DNA of 64,000 nucleotides from Akkermansiaceae bacterium UBA7331 (GCA_002471255.1 DKPP01000011.1:450642-514641), one strand, 5' to 3'. Numbered from the stretch's first letter, positions 7,521 through 17,332 are shown. The notes: generated from the sequence alone by a model not told the origin. Made by a program: numbers and translations.

Positions 7521-9680
7521 ATGAAAAAAATCATTTCGAGTCTTACTTTATTATTTAGTTTGTCTTTTACGTTTGCGCAAGACCCATATACGCTTTGGTA
7601 TAAAAAACCGGCTGTTGATTGGCAAAGTGAGGCCTTACCCTTGGGGAATGGTACCTTAGGCGCGAGCGTTATGGGAGGTGTTCAGCAGGAAAATATTATT
7701 TTAAATGAAGATTCTCTATGGTCGGGTAATGAAAATATGCGAGGGGCTTATTCGACCGGACCTACCGGAGATTTTGGCTCTTTTCAACCTTTTGGGACTC
7801 TGACTGTCGATCTTTCTAATCAACAAAACTTTAGCCAATATATAAGAAAACTTAATATATTGGACGGGGTTTATACCTGTAATTATTCAGCGAACGAAAC
7901 TGAGTTTACTCGTAAATATTTTGTAAGTTATCCGGCAAAAGCGATTGTATTACATTATTCAGCCAATAAAAAGGGAGCTTATACGGGAACTTTTTCCCTT
8001 ACTAATCCAAACCAAGCTAAAATTTCCTATAAGGATAATTCTATTATTTTAGAGGGTCAATTAGCTAATGGATTATCCTTTTCCGGTAAAGCGGTTATTA
8101 TTAATGAAGGTGGTAGCGTTACTGCTACCGAAAAAGGATTGGAAGTTAAAGATGCTGATGCCATAACTGTGTTGATTTGTTTAGGTACATCTTATATCCC
8201 AGATCCATCTAAGAAGTGGAAAAATGATGCTAATTGGGTGGATGGCAAAATTGACAAACCTCTGATCGAGGCAAGTAAATTAGGTTTTGATAAGCTTAAA
8301 GCTGACCATGTGAAGGATTTTGGTGGTATTATGAATCGAGTCCAGCTAGATATTGGTACGACGATTAAAGAGCTAAATATTCCGACAAATGAGCGTTTGG
8401 AAGCCTATCAAAAGAATCCGGTTGATCCGGATTTGGTTGAAACAATGTTTCAATATGGTCGATATCTCTTGTTGTCTTCATCTCGCGAAAATTCATTGCC
8501 TGCCAACCTTCAAGGCTTATGGAATAACAATCCCAATCCGCCCCTAGGTTCTGATTATCATATGGGCTTGAATTTACAAATGTCTTACTGGCTTGCTCAG
8601 ACCTGTAATTTGCCGGAATCCGATCAAGCTTTAATGCATTTTATTCAAACAATAGCCGGTACCAGTAGAGATCGCACAGCCCAAAAGTTTCAATTGGAAG
8701 ATAAGGAATTTAAAGGTTGGTTATTGCGTACTTCCCAAAATATTTATGGTGGACAGGGTAAAGATTGGAATCCGACTGCATCTGCTTGGTTGGTAAGCCA
8801 TATGTGGGAATATTACCAGTTTTCCCTTAATAAAGAGTTTTTGAAAAAAGAGGCATATCCTTTGATGAAGGAAACTGCCGAATTTTGGTTGCAACACTTA
8901 AAGACCATGGATGCTGATGGCGTTAATTTTGAATCTTCGGCAGATCAAGTGGATAAAAGCCAATTGCAGGGAGTGGTAGCCGGGACTTTAGTGGTGCCTA
9001 AATCTTTATCATCCGGAAATAAACTTCAAGAAGATGGTGCTGCCCTAGAAAATCAAATTATTTGGAATTTGTTGGATAATACGGCTCAAGCAGCTTCCGT
9101 ATTGGGTGATAAGGCATTTGCGAAGACATTAAAAGAAGCTCAATCTAAGTTACCCGCACCAAAGATAGGTAAATGGGGACAATTAATGGAATGGATGATA
9201 GATAGAGATAACCAAGAAGATAAAGAAAGCTTTCCTGCCCATTTATTCGCTGTTTATCCGGGACATCAAATCTCTTTGAAGGGCACGCCTGAATTAGCTC
9301 AAGCTGCCTTAAAAACGATGGAAGTTAAAAATGCAATACTTGAAAATAAGCAACCATGGATTTGGGCTTGGCGTGCCGCTATTTGGGCTCGTTTAGGACG
9401 TGGTGGTAAGGCTTATGCGGATATTAAAGGTTTATTGCAATATAATACGATGCCAAATCTTATTACTACCGGACCTCCTATTAGAATGGAAGGGAACTTC
9501 GGTATTACCGCGGCCATAGCCGAAATGTTTGTGCAGTCTCAAAATGGAGAAATTGAGTTTTTACCGGCTTTACCGAAAGCTTGGCCAAATGGCTCTATTA
9601 AGGGTTTGCGTGTCAGAGGTGATAAATCCGTTGAAATTTCATGGAAAGACGGAAAATTAGAATCAAAGAAGGTTTACTAA
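7521..9680 (+). CDS. GH95-family (alpha-L-fucosidase-like) protein with altered active site
   Basis: 719 aa with a signal peptide ending SFTFAQ. GH95 hallmarks are clear: WQSEALPLGNGTLGASVMGG, ILNEDSLWSG, NLQGLWNNNPNPP, HLFAVYPGHQIS, WRAAIWARLGRGGKAY and MEGNFGITAAIAEM. GH95 enzymes release fucose (or L-galactose) from mucin and milk glycans by inversion. In the family the catalytic NxN pair lies in HTNINLQMNYW; here it is HMGLNLQMSYW, so the first Asn is Gly349. The general-acid segment SPE appears as SSG (Gly499), and the HRHxSHL segment is SFPAHL. The gene is intact and about 60 residues shorter than typical. It may be catalytically dead, or have a different specificity. It starts 36 bp after the peptidase gene. 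Confidence 0.8.
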   Translation: MKKIISSLTLLFSLSFTFAQDPYTLWYKKPAVDWQSEALPLGNGTLGASVMGGVQQENIILNEDSLWSGNENMRGAYSTGPTGDFGSFQPFGTLTVDLSNQQNFSQYIRKLNILDGVYTCNYSANETEFTRKYFVSYPAKAIVLHYSANKKGAYTGTFSLTNPNQAKISYKDNSIILEGQLANGLSFSGKAVIINEGGSVTATEKGLEVKDADAITVLICLGTSYIPDPSKKWKNDANWVDGKIDKPLIEASKLGFDKLKADHVKDFGGIMNRVQLDIGTTIKELNIPTNERLEAYQKNPVDPDLVETMFQYGRYLLLSSSRENSLPANLQGLWNNNPNPPLGSDYHMGLNLQMSYWLAQTCNLPESDQALMHFIQTIAGTSRDRTAQKFQLEDKEFKGWLLRTSQNIYGGQGKDWNPTASAWLVSHMWEYYQFSLNKEFLKKEAYPLMKETAEFWLQHLKTMDADGVNFESSADQVDKSQLQGVVAGTLVVPKSLSSGNKLQEDGAALENQIIWNLLDNTAQAASVLGDKAFAKTLKEAQSKLPAPKIGKWGQLMEWMIDRDNQEDKESFPAHLFAVYPGHQISLKGTPELAQAALKTMEVKNAILENKQPWIWAWRAAIWARLGRGGKAYADIKGLLQYNTMPNLITTGPPIRMEGNFGITAAIAEMFVQSQNGEIEFLPALPKAWPNGSIKGLRVRGDKSVEISWKDGKLESKKVY

Positions 9681-9686
9681 ATTATC

Positions 9687-12600
9687 ATGCAACATGAGTT
9701 GCACCAAAGCGATGTTATCGCACGAGTTTGCAAAAGTCCGGGCTTTAAAAAAAGTCTTAAAAATCTGGACTTGGGTCAACATGTGGTTTTTGATCATGTT
9801 TGCAATGCAGGCTTAGGCATCACGGTGGCAGCTCTTATCCATCATGCTGATCATACTAAGCGCATTTGGATTATCGCTCCGCATTTGCGAGCTCAAGAAA
9901 ATATAGCCATACAGTTGCAAGCGTGGGGATTGCACGGTATTGATTTTTTGCCTGAAAAAGAAATACTGTTAGGCGAAGCTCAACCCAATCCCGAAACGCA
10001 ATCTAAGAGATTGCAGGTGCTCAATCGCTTGGCTCATCCACCAAAAGAACAGCATATCATCTTGTTGAGTAAAAAATCTCTAGATGATGAAATTCCCGCT
10101 GTGGATCGTTTGCAAAAAGAGGGATTATTTTTTCAGGTGGGGGATGAAATCAATTTAGAACAGCTTGTCGAGAAATTGACTGCTGCAGGATTTACCCGAC
10201 AAACGCAAGTTATTGCGCGCGGTCAATGGTCTCAGCGAGGTGGTATTTTAGATGTATATCCTCTTCAATCCTCTTATCCATTGCGTTTTGAATTGTTTGA
10301 TCAAGAAATCGAATCAATTCGTGAGTTCGATGTCGATACTCAAATATCTTTTAAAAAGCTTACGCATGCACAATTGATTTTAGATGAGTCTCCTGATCAA
10401 AATTTATTGCGATACTGCATTTCTTCGGATGATCTTACTATAGGCTTACCTTTTTGTGGAGAGAGTTTTAAAGCGAATATTTTACACGCGCCCGATGATG
10501 AAATTTCTTATAATGATGGGCAGGAAGATTTTTCTACGGCAATTTATGAGCATCCTTTAGGTAATTTTGAGGCCGGTGATTTTGTGATGCAAGAGGTCCG
10601 AAGAGAGCGAGCCGAAAAACAAATCACTCAATGGGAGCAAGAACAGTGGCATTTAGGTATTTTTTGCCCTAACCAAGCGGAGAAGGAAAGGTTTAGTGAA
10701 ATATGTGCCGCTTACCCTCATTTGGCATCTATTCCCTTCATTAAGGGTGATTTACCGGAAGGTTTTTCTATTCCGTCTGCTAAACTAGCTATTCTTTCCT
10801 TGTCCGAATTGTTTGGTCGCTATCAAACCCAGCGATCAATTCGATATGCGACCCAAGAGGATAAAGCTCGCAAAGCACGTGCCCAAGCTTCATTAAAAGA
10901 AATTAACCCTGGTGACTTAATCGTGCACATGAGTTATGGGATCGGGAAGCTAATAGGTATTGGTGTATCCGATGATTCCGGTGATGAGGAGATGCGATTA
11001 TTGTATCATGGCAATACCATTTTACATGTCCCTCTTAGCCAAGCTCACCTTGTTACCAAGTACATAGGGTTAGGGAATAAGGCCCCTAATCTTAGCAAGA
11101 TTGGTGACGGTAAATGGGCAAAGGCTAAAAAATCTGCTGAGAGAGCTGTAGCTGATTATGCTGCTCAATTATTGAATATACAAGCTGAGCGAAATAGTGA
11201 TTCAGGCTTTAGTCATGCTCCTGATAGTAAATGGATGTGGGAGTTTGAAAGTTCCTTCCCATTTAGAGAAACTCCTGACCAATTAAGGGCTATTGCGCAA
11301 ACAAAGGCAGATATGGAATCTTCTCAGCCTATGGATAGATTGATCTGTGGTGATGTAGGATTCGGTAAGACGGAAGTCGCCATTAGGGCTGCATTTAAAT
11401 GTGTGACAGGTGGAAAACAAGCGGCCATGTTAGTGCCTACGACGGTGCTTGCTGAACAACATTTCAATAATTTCCGAGCTAGAATGAGCGAATACCCGAT
11501 TCGCATTGAAATGCTGAGTCGATTTAGTAGTGCAGCGCAAATTCGTAGTGCTATAGCCGGATTAGCTGATGGGTCAGTTGATATCGTTATCGGTACACAT
11601 CGATTAGTTTCTGATGATGTCGTCATTAAAAATCCCGGTTTGGTCATTATCGATGAAGAACAAAGATTTGGCGTAAAACACAAAGAAAAATTTAAAGAAA
11701 GATTTAAAGGGATCGATGTTTTGACTCTTTCTGCGACGCCAATTCCTCGTACTTTGTATATTGCTTTGATGGGTGCTAGAGACATGAGTACTATTGAGAC
11801 TCCACCTGCCAATAGATTGCCGGTACAAACGAGCGTATGCCCGTATGATGAGCGCATCATCAAGCAAGCTATCGAGCGAGAATTAGAGCGTGGTGGCCAG
11901 GTCTTCTTTTTACACAATCGGGTGCAAACAATCGAGTTGATGAAGACGAAGATTCAAGCACTCGTGCCAAATGCTTCTGTAGTCATAGGGCATGGTCAAA
12001 TGCCCAAAGATGAATTGGAGAAGGTGATGCGCCAGTTTGTAAATAATAAGGCTGATATTTTGTTAGCCACTTCGATTATCGAATCGGGTATTGATATCCC
12101 TAATGCCAATACCATTATTATTGATCGCGCTGACCGTTTCGGTTTGGCTGATTTGTACCAATTACGTGGGCGTGTCGGGCGGTCAGGGCATTTGGCTTAT
12201 GCCTATCTCATGTTGCCACGGTCTGCCTTAACGACGGATGATGCTCGTAAACGAGTGTCGGCTATTAAACAATATTCCGAATTAGGTTCCGGCTTTAAAA
12301 TTGCTATGCGTGACCTTGAAATACGTGGTGCAGGTAATTTATTGGGTACTCAACAGAGTGGTCATATTGCCGCTATCGGTTTTGATTTATATTGCCAATT
12401 ATTGAAACAATCGGTTGATCAACTACAAGGTAAGTCCATCATTCGTAAAAAGGAATGTACTCTTAAAGCTGATTTTATTTGTTTTAGTGAAGCTCAATTC
12501 GGAGGAAAATCGCCAAAAGAAGTGCTAGGTGCATTTATTCCTGCCTCTTATATGCAAGATGCGGCATTGAGAATTAGCGCATATAAAGATTTGGCTCAGG

Positions 12601-12872
12601 CAGAGAAGCCTAAGGATTTGGAACATATCCGCCATAATTGGTTAGACCGTTTTGGTGCAATTCCTGTGACGGCTGAGCATTTGATTCAAACCCATATGTT
12701 GAGATTATATGGTGCTAAAGCAAATATTACGCATGTAGAGATTGCTCAGCAAAGATTAATGCTTACGCGTAATGGAGATCTAATCACTTTGCAAGGGAAG
12801 TTCCCTCGTCTTACTCAAACAGCCCCGCTGAAAAAACTGGCAGAAGTGATTGATTTATTGAAGAAAATTTAA
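9687..12872 (+). CDS. mfd: Transcription-repair coupling factor Mfd
   Basis: 1061 aa. It removes RNA polymerase stalled at DNA damage and recruits UvrA. Domains in order: UvrB-like N-terminal module (QWSQRGGILDVYP at about 185), RNA-polymerase-interacting CarD-like domain (GDLIVHMSYGIGKLIGI at about 410), RecG-like translocase with Walker A GDVGFGKTEVA from residue 555 and DEEQ box at 656, and the C-terminal TRCF domain. The helicase motifs TLSATPIPRTLY and RADRFGLADLYQLRGRVGRS are intact. It is slightly shorter than the roughly 1150 aa common in the family. Its TAA overlaps the TAA of the convergent gene at 12869. Confidence 0.95.
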   Translation: MQHELHQSDVIARVCKSPGFKKSLKNLDLGQHVVFDHVCNAGLGITVAALIHHADHTKRIWIIAPHLRAQENIAIQLQAWGLHGIDFLPEKEILLGEAQPNPETQSKRLQVLNRLAHPPKEQHIILLSKKSLDDEIPAVDRLQKEGLFFQVGDEINLEQLVEKLTAAGFTRQTQVIARGQWSQRGGILDVYPLQSSYPLRFELFDQEIESIREFDVDTQISFKKLTHAQLILDESPDQNLLRYCISSDDLTIGLPFCGESFKANILHAPDDEISYNDGQEDFSTAIYEHPLGNFEAGDFVMQEVRRERAEKQITQWEQEQWHLGIFCPNQAEKERFSEICAAYPHLASIPFIKGDLPEGFSIPSAKLAILSLSELFGRYQTQRSIRYATQEDKARKARAQASLKEINPGDLIVHMSYGIGKLIGIGVSDDSGDEEMRLLYHGNTILHVPLSQAHLVTKYIGLGNKAPNLSKIGDGKWAKAKKSAERAVADYAAQLLNIQAERNSDSGFSHAPDSKWMWEFESSFPFRETPDQLRAIAQTKADMESSQPMDRLICGDVGFGKTEVAIRAAFKCVTGGKQAAMLVPTTVLAEQHFNNFRARMSEYPIRIEMLSRFSSAAQIRSAIAGLADGSVDIVIGTHRLVSDDVVIKNPGLVIIDEEQRFGVKHKEKFKERFKGIDVLTLSATPIPRTLYIALMGARDMSTIETPPANRLPVQTSVCPYDERIIKQAIERELERGGQVFFLHNRVQTIELMKTKIQALVPNASVVIGHGQMPKDELEKVMRQFVNNKADILLATSIIESGIDIPNANTIIIDRADRFGLADLYQLRGRVGRSGHLAYAYLMLPRSALTTDDARKRVSAIKQYSELGSGFKIAMRDLEIRGAGNLLGTQQSGHIAAIGFDLYCQLLKQSVDQLQGKSIIRKKECTLKADFICFSEAQFGGKSPKEVLGAFIPASYMQDAALRISAYKDLAQAEKPKDLEHIRHNWLDRFGAIPVTAEHLIQTHMLRLYGAKANITHVEIAQQRLMLTRNGDLITLQGKFPRLTQTAPLKKLAEVIDLLKKI

Positions 12873-13852
12873 TTTTTCGGCTTACCTGCCTTTAATGATT
12901 CTTGAGGCGTTTTAATATCAAAAGCCGGTATCCATTCTATTTTTTTTAGTTGGAATCCTCTTGATATAAGTCCTTTGTGTAATCCGTTTATAAAACCGAC
13001 TCCATAAAGCATTCCTAGTCTATTGATCCATGGTTCTAGTAAACAATCATCTAAAGCTTTTAAAACTACAGCTTCACGATTTTTTTGAATATTTGCTTCG
13101 TGGATCTCTTGTATAGATTGAGGATCTTGAAGTTTAATGATTTGATCCTGATATTTGTTGGATAAAAATTGGCGAAGATTATCTGATTCGCGAAGTGAAC
13201 ATAGAACCCACAAAGCAACATTATTAGACCTGATTTTCGATGATTTCGTGAGCATCGGTGTAATTTTTTCCTGTAACCATGATGGTAAGTTAAGGACCTT
13301 TTGTTGCTGTTTATATTTTAGATAAACGCGCCATGGGATATCAGCCCAGATCATGTTTCCTTTGCAATAATCGAATGTTTTACTTTGTTTTTTAAGTTTG
13401 GTGCGATTGGCTAATAACCCCATTTCATCAGCTGTAAATAAGCCTTCAGATTCATATTGTAATTTTTCCGGGGATTCTAATTCACGTAATTTATTGAGTC
13501 GATACCGTTCTTGAGTGGATAATTCGTTGCCTAGTTTTGCTTTTCGTATCAAAGTCCACCAATCTTTATATTTTTGAGGAGCTAGACATTCAAATAACAA
13601 AGCTTGAACCGGTTCTCCGATTTTATTGATTTGTTCGTAGTATTTTTCTGTACCTAAGGGTAGAGTGCCTATTAAGACGATCTTTTTACCATCTTTACGT
13701 TGGTAATGAGCTATAGGGGTCTCCACCTGTTTTGATGATGTCTTATCAATGACTGTCTCTCGAATAGATTCTATAGCTTCTTCTGAATATGTAACGTGCG
13801 ATATGGCGATGCATATCATAGTTAGAATGATGAATTTACTCTTGAATATCAT
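12869..13852 (-). CDS. Secreted TraB/GumN-like protein, degenerate copy
   Basis: 327 aa with an N-terminal hydrophobic export signal (FIILTMICIAISHVTYS). It aligns with the two upstream genes: LIGTLPLGTEKYYEQINKIG, LLFECL, and the C-terminal LYGVGFINGLHKGLISRGFQ followed by KKIEWIPAFD. In the other two copies these positions are GAVH/GVIH and GCAH, the two GxxH motifs of the TraB/PrgY/GumN (Tiki-like) family; here both His are gone (GTLP and GVGF). The Glu after the first motif is kept. It is probably a non-catalytic relative. It is last in a three-gene operon (9-bp gap) and overlaps the mfd stop codon by 4 bp. Confidence 0.7.
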   Translation of the reverse strand: MIFKSKFIILTMICIAISHVTYSEEAIESIRETVIDKTSSKQVETPIAHYQRKDGKKIVLIGTLPLGTEKYYEQINKIGEPVQALLFECLAPQKYKDWWTLIRKAKLGNELSTQERYRLNKLRELESPEKLQYESEGLFTADEMGLLANRTKLKKQSKTFDYCKGNMIWADIPWRVYLKYKQQQKVLNLPSWLQEKITPMLTKSSKIRSNNVALWVLCSLRESDNLRQFLSNKYQDQIIKLQDPQSIQEIHEANIQKNREAVVLKALDDCLLEPWINRLGMLYGVGFINGLHKGLISRGFQLKKIEWIPAFDIKTPQESLKAGKPKN

Positions 13853-13861
13853 TTAGGCTCC

Positions 13862-14821
13862 TTATTTATTTATCTCATCTTTTTGCTTTTTCAGAGAAGA
13901 GCTCATCGCTTTTACCCAATTTACTTTATCAAGCTTGTAGCCACGCTGTAAAAGTTGGCGATGGAAGTCGGGAAGGTGAGCACAACCATAAAAGATACCT
14001 ACATTTTTAGCTGAACTATCTTTCATTGTCTTATCAAAAATGTCCATGCAAACATCATTTCTTTCTCTAATAAGGATACTTTGGTCTTCGTTTCCGTCCG
14101 GAGTTGTTGTTTCGCACAACATTTCAATAAATAATTTTTTGACCGATTCATAATCTTCCAACATAAGAGCTAATAGCATTCCCATTTGCCCTATTGTTTG
14201 GTCTTGCGCTCCTTGTAGATTCGTTTTGAGCATTGGTAAAATTTCTGCCAATTTTTTATCTGCTCCCGCATTGGAATATCTTTTGATTAACTCATCGTCC
14301 ATCATATCCGCATGGACGAAATGTTCTTTAGCATAATCAACGATATTAGTTTGATATGAGATGTTTAAATGGTTAATGATATCCTTTATTCTATCGCCGA
14401 TGCCGCTCAGCATAAAGATATCGCCGGTTTCTCTATTGTTAGCCTCGTCTTTTAGGATGGCCTTGATATCATCAATATCCTTAATTTGACCTTTTTTGAT
14501 TTTTATTTTGTCCTGTAGGGAATCCAGATATTCTTGATTTGTTATCAATTCATAAAATAAAAGATCATACGTATCGAATAAATCATTTAGGTAATGATAA
14601 TAGGAACCATCACCTATGTGAACAGCGCCTACTAAATGTACTGTGTTACCATTTGGGTGGGAATACGATGCAATAGGTACTTGCAATTGTTTTTCACCCT
14701 GAGCCTTATCTTCTATTTTGAGGATTTGGTTTGGAAAATCTTTGTTAGGTTGATCTTGAGCCAATGAAGGTGTAATCAATAAACAGGCTGTGAAGAAACA
14801 CGTGATTTGTTTGATGATCAT
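13862..14821 (-). CDS. Secreted TraB/GumN-like protein
   Basis: 319 aa with a signal peptide (ACLLITPSLAQ). The N-terminal motif VHLVGAVHIGDGSYYHYLND with LLFYEL, and the C-terminal NVGIFYGCAHLPDFHRQLLQ, give the two GxxH motifs and the acidic residue of the TraB/PrgY/GumN family, some of which (animal Tiki) are metal-dependent proteases. A long alpha-helical insert lies between the motifs. Function in this bacterium is unknown; a periplasmic hydrolase is a reasonable inference. It is the middle gene of a three-gene operon with gaps of 6 and 9 bp. Confidence 0.7.
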   Translation of the reverse strand: MIIKQITCFFTACLLITPSLAQDQPNKDFPNQILKIEDKAQGEKQLQVPIASYSHPNGNTVHLVGAVHIGDGSYYHYLNDLFDTYDLLFYELITNQEYLDSLQDKIKIKKGQIKDIDDIKAILKDEANNRETGDIFMLSGIGDRIKDIINHLNISYQTNIVDYAKEHFVHADMMDDELIKRYSNAGADKKLAEILPMLKTNLQGAQDQTIGQMGMLLALMLEDYESVKKLFIEMLCETTTPDGNEDQSILIRERNDVCMDIFDKTMKDSSAKNVGIFYGCAHLPDFHRQLLQRGYKLDKVNWVKAMSSSLKKQKDEINK

Positions 14822-14827
14822 GCTGAG

Positions 14828-15757
14828 TTATTCTAGTGTTTGCAATTTTCCATTATTTATCTTATCCGGTTGTATACATGGTATCCACTCGATATTCTTT
14901 AATTGGTATCCCTTATCTAATAAGCCTTCATGCATGCCTTTCATATGAGCACAACCATAAATGATTCCTATGTTGTCAATAAAGAGATAGTTTATCAGAC
15001 CATCAAGCATCTTTAAACATAATTCATTTCTATCTTTTATAATGACTTTGTTTTCAAATAGTAATGTGGTGTCTTGTTCGTTCAGTTCGGTGATAAATAG
15101 CTTTTGAAGCGATTTTTTGTCATCTAAGATGTTGCATAAAAGTTTCGCTTCCTCTGTATAAAGTCTTTCCGTCGGAGAAAATATATCAGGTATTAATTCA
15201 TAGATAATTTCTTTCACTCGTTCTGCAACCGGCATACGAGTGAATGCTTCTCCTAACTCCCAAATCATCATATCGGCATGGATGAAGTGAGCTCTATTAT
15301 AGTCCAACATAAAAGCCTGCATTGCCAATCCCAACGAAGATGCTTCGTCAAATAATGCTTGCGAAGCATATCCCAAATATATAAGCTCCGGAATTAAGGA
15401 TAAGGGCTTTTGTGGCGCAATTGTTCTGAGAGATTGAATATTTTTAAGATGTTTCTCGTGAAGTTGATTAAAGCCGGTTTCATCCAAAATCATTTCATAT
15501 AGCACAAAATCGAAGTTGTCTAAAATAACACTTATCTCCTGATAATACTCTGGTGTAGCTAAGTGAATAACTCCAACGAGCGTTACTGAGGGAGCACCTG
15601 TTTGTTGATATGTTGCTACTGGTATTTGGAACTCTTCCGTGTTATCGGATAATTTTTCAATTCGCCAAAATTTTTCCGGATATTCTTTTGCCGTTCCGAC
15701 ACTGACCCATAATAGAAAACACTGAATAAGAATAATTAGTTTCATTGTCATCATCAT
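14828..15757 (-). CDS. Secreted TraB/GumN-like protein
   Basis: 309 aa. Several Met codons lie at the start (15757, 15754, 15751, 15745); the signal peptide follows the last of them (MKLIILIQCFLLWVSVGTAK). It has both GxxH motifs (TLVGVIHLATPEYYQEISVI with FVLYEM, and IGIIYGCAHMKGMHEGLLDK), as in the next gene. A TATAAT lies at 15765-15770 on this strand, 7 nt before the first ATG, so the transcript would start at or just after it; that may favour the Met at 15745. It is the first gene of the trio. Two copies keep the His motifs and one has lost them. Confidence 0.7.
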   Translation of the reverse strand: MMMTMKLIILIQCFLLWVSVGTAKEYPEKFWRIEKLSDNTEEFQIPVATYQQTGAPSVTLVGVIHLATPEYYQEISVILDNFDFVLYEMILDETGFNQLHEKHLKNIQSLRTIAPQKPLSLIPELIYLGYASQALFDEASSLGLAMQAFMLDYNRAHFIHADMMIWELGEAFTRMPVAERVKEIIYELIPDIFSPTERLYTEEAKLLCNILDDKKSLQKLFITELNEQDTTLLFENKVIIKDRNELCLKMLDGLINYLFIDNIGIIYGCAHMKGMHEGLLDKGYQLKNIEWIPCIQPDKINNGKLQTLE

Positions 15758-15818
15758 TGAATAAATTATAATTTCTACAAGGATAAAATACGTCTATTGC
15801 GATAATTAATTGTTAATA

Positions 15819-17003
15819 TTACACTTGTCCCGGTTGCGCACTTTTGTATCCGAAAAATACGTTGCACAAATTAAATAAAGTAAAAATAAGGCAAAATATC
15901 CAATAATGTCCATTTTGGTCAACCATAGTACTGAATAAGACAGCAGTAAGAGCACCTCCTATAAAGCCTACACCTTGAGCCATTCCTGATAACTCTAGAG
16001 CGCTGATATGATCTTTAGCTCTTTCGACCATTAATCCTATACCTAAACTTGCTATAGTTCCTATTCCTACCCCGACAAATATAGCTAAAGGTGTTGCCAA
16101 GGATAAAGGTAAATACATGAGCCCCCAACATGATGTGAAAGCTATGAGACATGAAATCGTTATCAACTTGGTGGTGCTGCCTAGTTTGCTTGCTAACCAG
16201 TGAGCCGTGATACTACTAGGTATCTGGGAGAGAGTTAATACTCCCAATATGAAGCCGGCATCATCGCCACTCATGCCTCGATTTCTCAGTAAAACCGTTA
16301 ACCAAGTAAACAAAAAATAAGCTGCAGCTATACGGAACATATAAAAGATAGACACATTCCATGCGATGCGATTTTTGAATAAACGGCTAATTTTGGTAGG
16401 TGTCAGTTCCGTATGTGTTTTTGTGCCGATAACATTAAAGTATAACCACCAAAGTGCGACGCTGATTGCCATGGGAATTGACCATGAAACAAGACTTAAT
16501 TTCCAACTACTGAAATAGGTTAATAATGGATAAGACAAAGAAGCAGCTAAAGCTGAACTTAAACCAAGCAATGCACTGTACACCCCCATGTAGAAAGGCG
16601 CCTTATCCGGAAAATTTCTTTTTACAAACCCGGGTATGGAAGAGCCTGTAATTCCTAAGCCTAATCCCAATAGTATCATGCCTCCAAATAATCCTATAAC
16701 GCCGCCATAACTTCTCCATATCATGCCAATAATCGCTACAATCTGAAACCAAAACATGACCTGCCACACCGACATACGTTTTGCCAAGCGGGGAGCAAAC
16801 GGTGCTGCTATGCCTAACAAGCAAATAGGTAATAATTCAAATATTCCTGACAAAGTTTGAGATAATTGAAGGTCTCGTTCTAAATCAATGAGTAAAGGAT
16901 CACCCGCCAATATGGAGGCCCTAAGGTTTAAACCTACAACTATCAACGCTAATAACAAGATCCCCTTATGCTTCAAAGTCTCACTATTACTTTCATCTAT
17001 CAT
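15819..17003 (-). CDS. MFS transporter, CynX/NimT-like
   Basis: 394 aa with about 12 membrane helices and no signal peptide. The start GILLLALIVVGLNLRASILA and the segments LLPICLLGIAAPFAPRLAKR and GLGLGITGSSIPGFVKRNFP match the CynX/NimT (YycB) subfamily, members of which move cyanate, 2-nitroimidazole or other small anions; the substrate here is unknown. It has its own predicted promoter and is separated by 61 bp from the TraB-like operon, which reads the same way. Confidence 0.8.
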   Translation of the reverse strand: MIDESNSETLKHKGILLLALIVVGLNLRASILAGDPLLIDLERDLQLSQTLSGIFELLPICLLGIAAPFAPRLAKRMSVWQVMFWFQIVAIIGMIWRSYGGVIGLFGGMILLGLGLGITGSSIPGFVKRNFPDKAPFYMGVYSALLGLSSALAASLSYPLLTYFSSWKLSLVSWSIPMAISVALWWLYFNVIGTKTHTELTPTKISRLFKNRIAWNVSIFYMFRIAAAYFLFTWLTVLLRNRGMSGDDAGFILGVLTLSQIPSSITAHWLASKLGSTTKLITISCLIAFTSCWGLMYLPLSLATPLAIFVGVGIGTIASLGIGLMVERAKDHISALELSGMAQGVGFIGGALTAVLFSTMVDQNGHYWIFCLIFTLFNLCNVFFGYKSAQPGQV

Positions 17004-17011
17004 TCAATTAA

Positions 17012-17039
17012 TTCATAATCAAACCTCATGATTTGTCAT
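17012..17039 (-). promoter_or_regulatory. Predicted promoter of the CynX-like gene
   Basis: Reading the minus strand: ATGACA (-35), 16-nt spacer, TATGAA (-10), then 8 nt to the ATG at 17003. Transcription would start at or just before the start codon. Confidence 0.5.
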
Positions 17040-17225
17040 GCCTTTCTCTACAATGAGAACATCTTTCAATCAAAACCGCTCAATAAACTAAAAAATTGGA
17101 AACATCTATTATGGTCTTATTCTAAAAATAATCCATTTGTCAGTAATGGTTAACAATAGGATTGAAATATTTCACGAAAAAAAACTTGCAAATTTCAGAA
17201 AATCATGTAGATTTCTTCTTGTTAA

Positions 17226-17299
17226 GCGGGTATAGCTTAATGGTAAAGCTCCAGCCTTCCAAGCTGATCATACGGGTTCGATCCCCGTTACCCGCTCCA
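17226..17299 (+). tRNA. tRNA-Gly (anticodon TCC)
   Basis: 74 nt with an encoded CCA. Acceptor arms GCGGGTA (17226-17232) and TACCCGC (17289-17295) pair fully, followed by T and CCA. The D-arm is GCTTAATGGTAAAGC, the anticodon loop CTTCCAA holds TCC at 17258-17260, and the T-arm ACGGG-TTCGATC-CCCGT pairs fully. The anticodon stem has one outer C-A mismatch. A terminator follows 33 bp downstream. Confidence 0.97.
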
Positions 17300-17332
17300 T
17301 TTTTTTCATATTTTATTTGTTTTTCATTTTTT

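Noticed and set aside
11324..11917. 197-codon open frame antisense to mfd
   Set aside because: It covers the conserved helicase motifs of mfd in the opposite strand; no signal for a separate gene.
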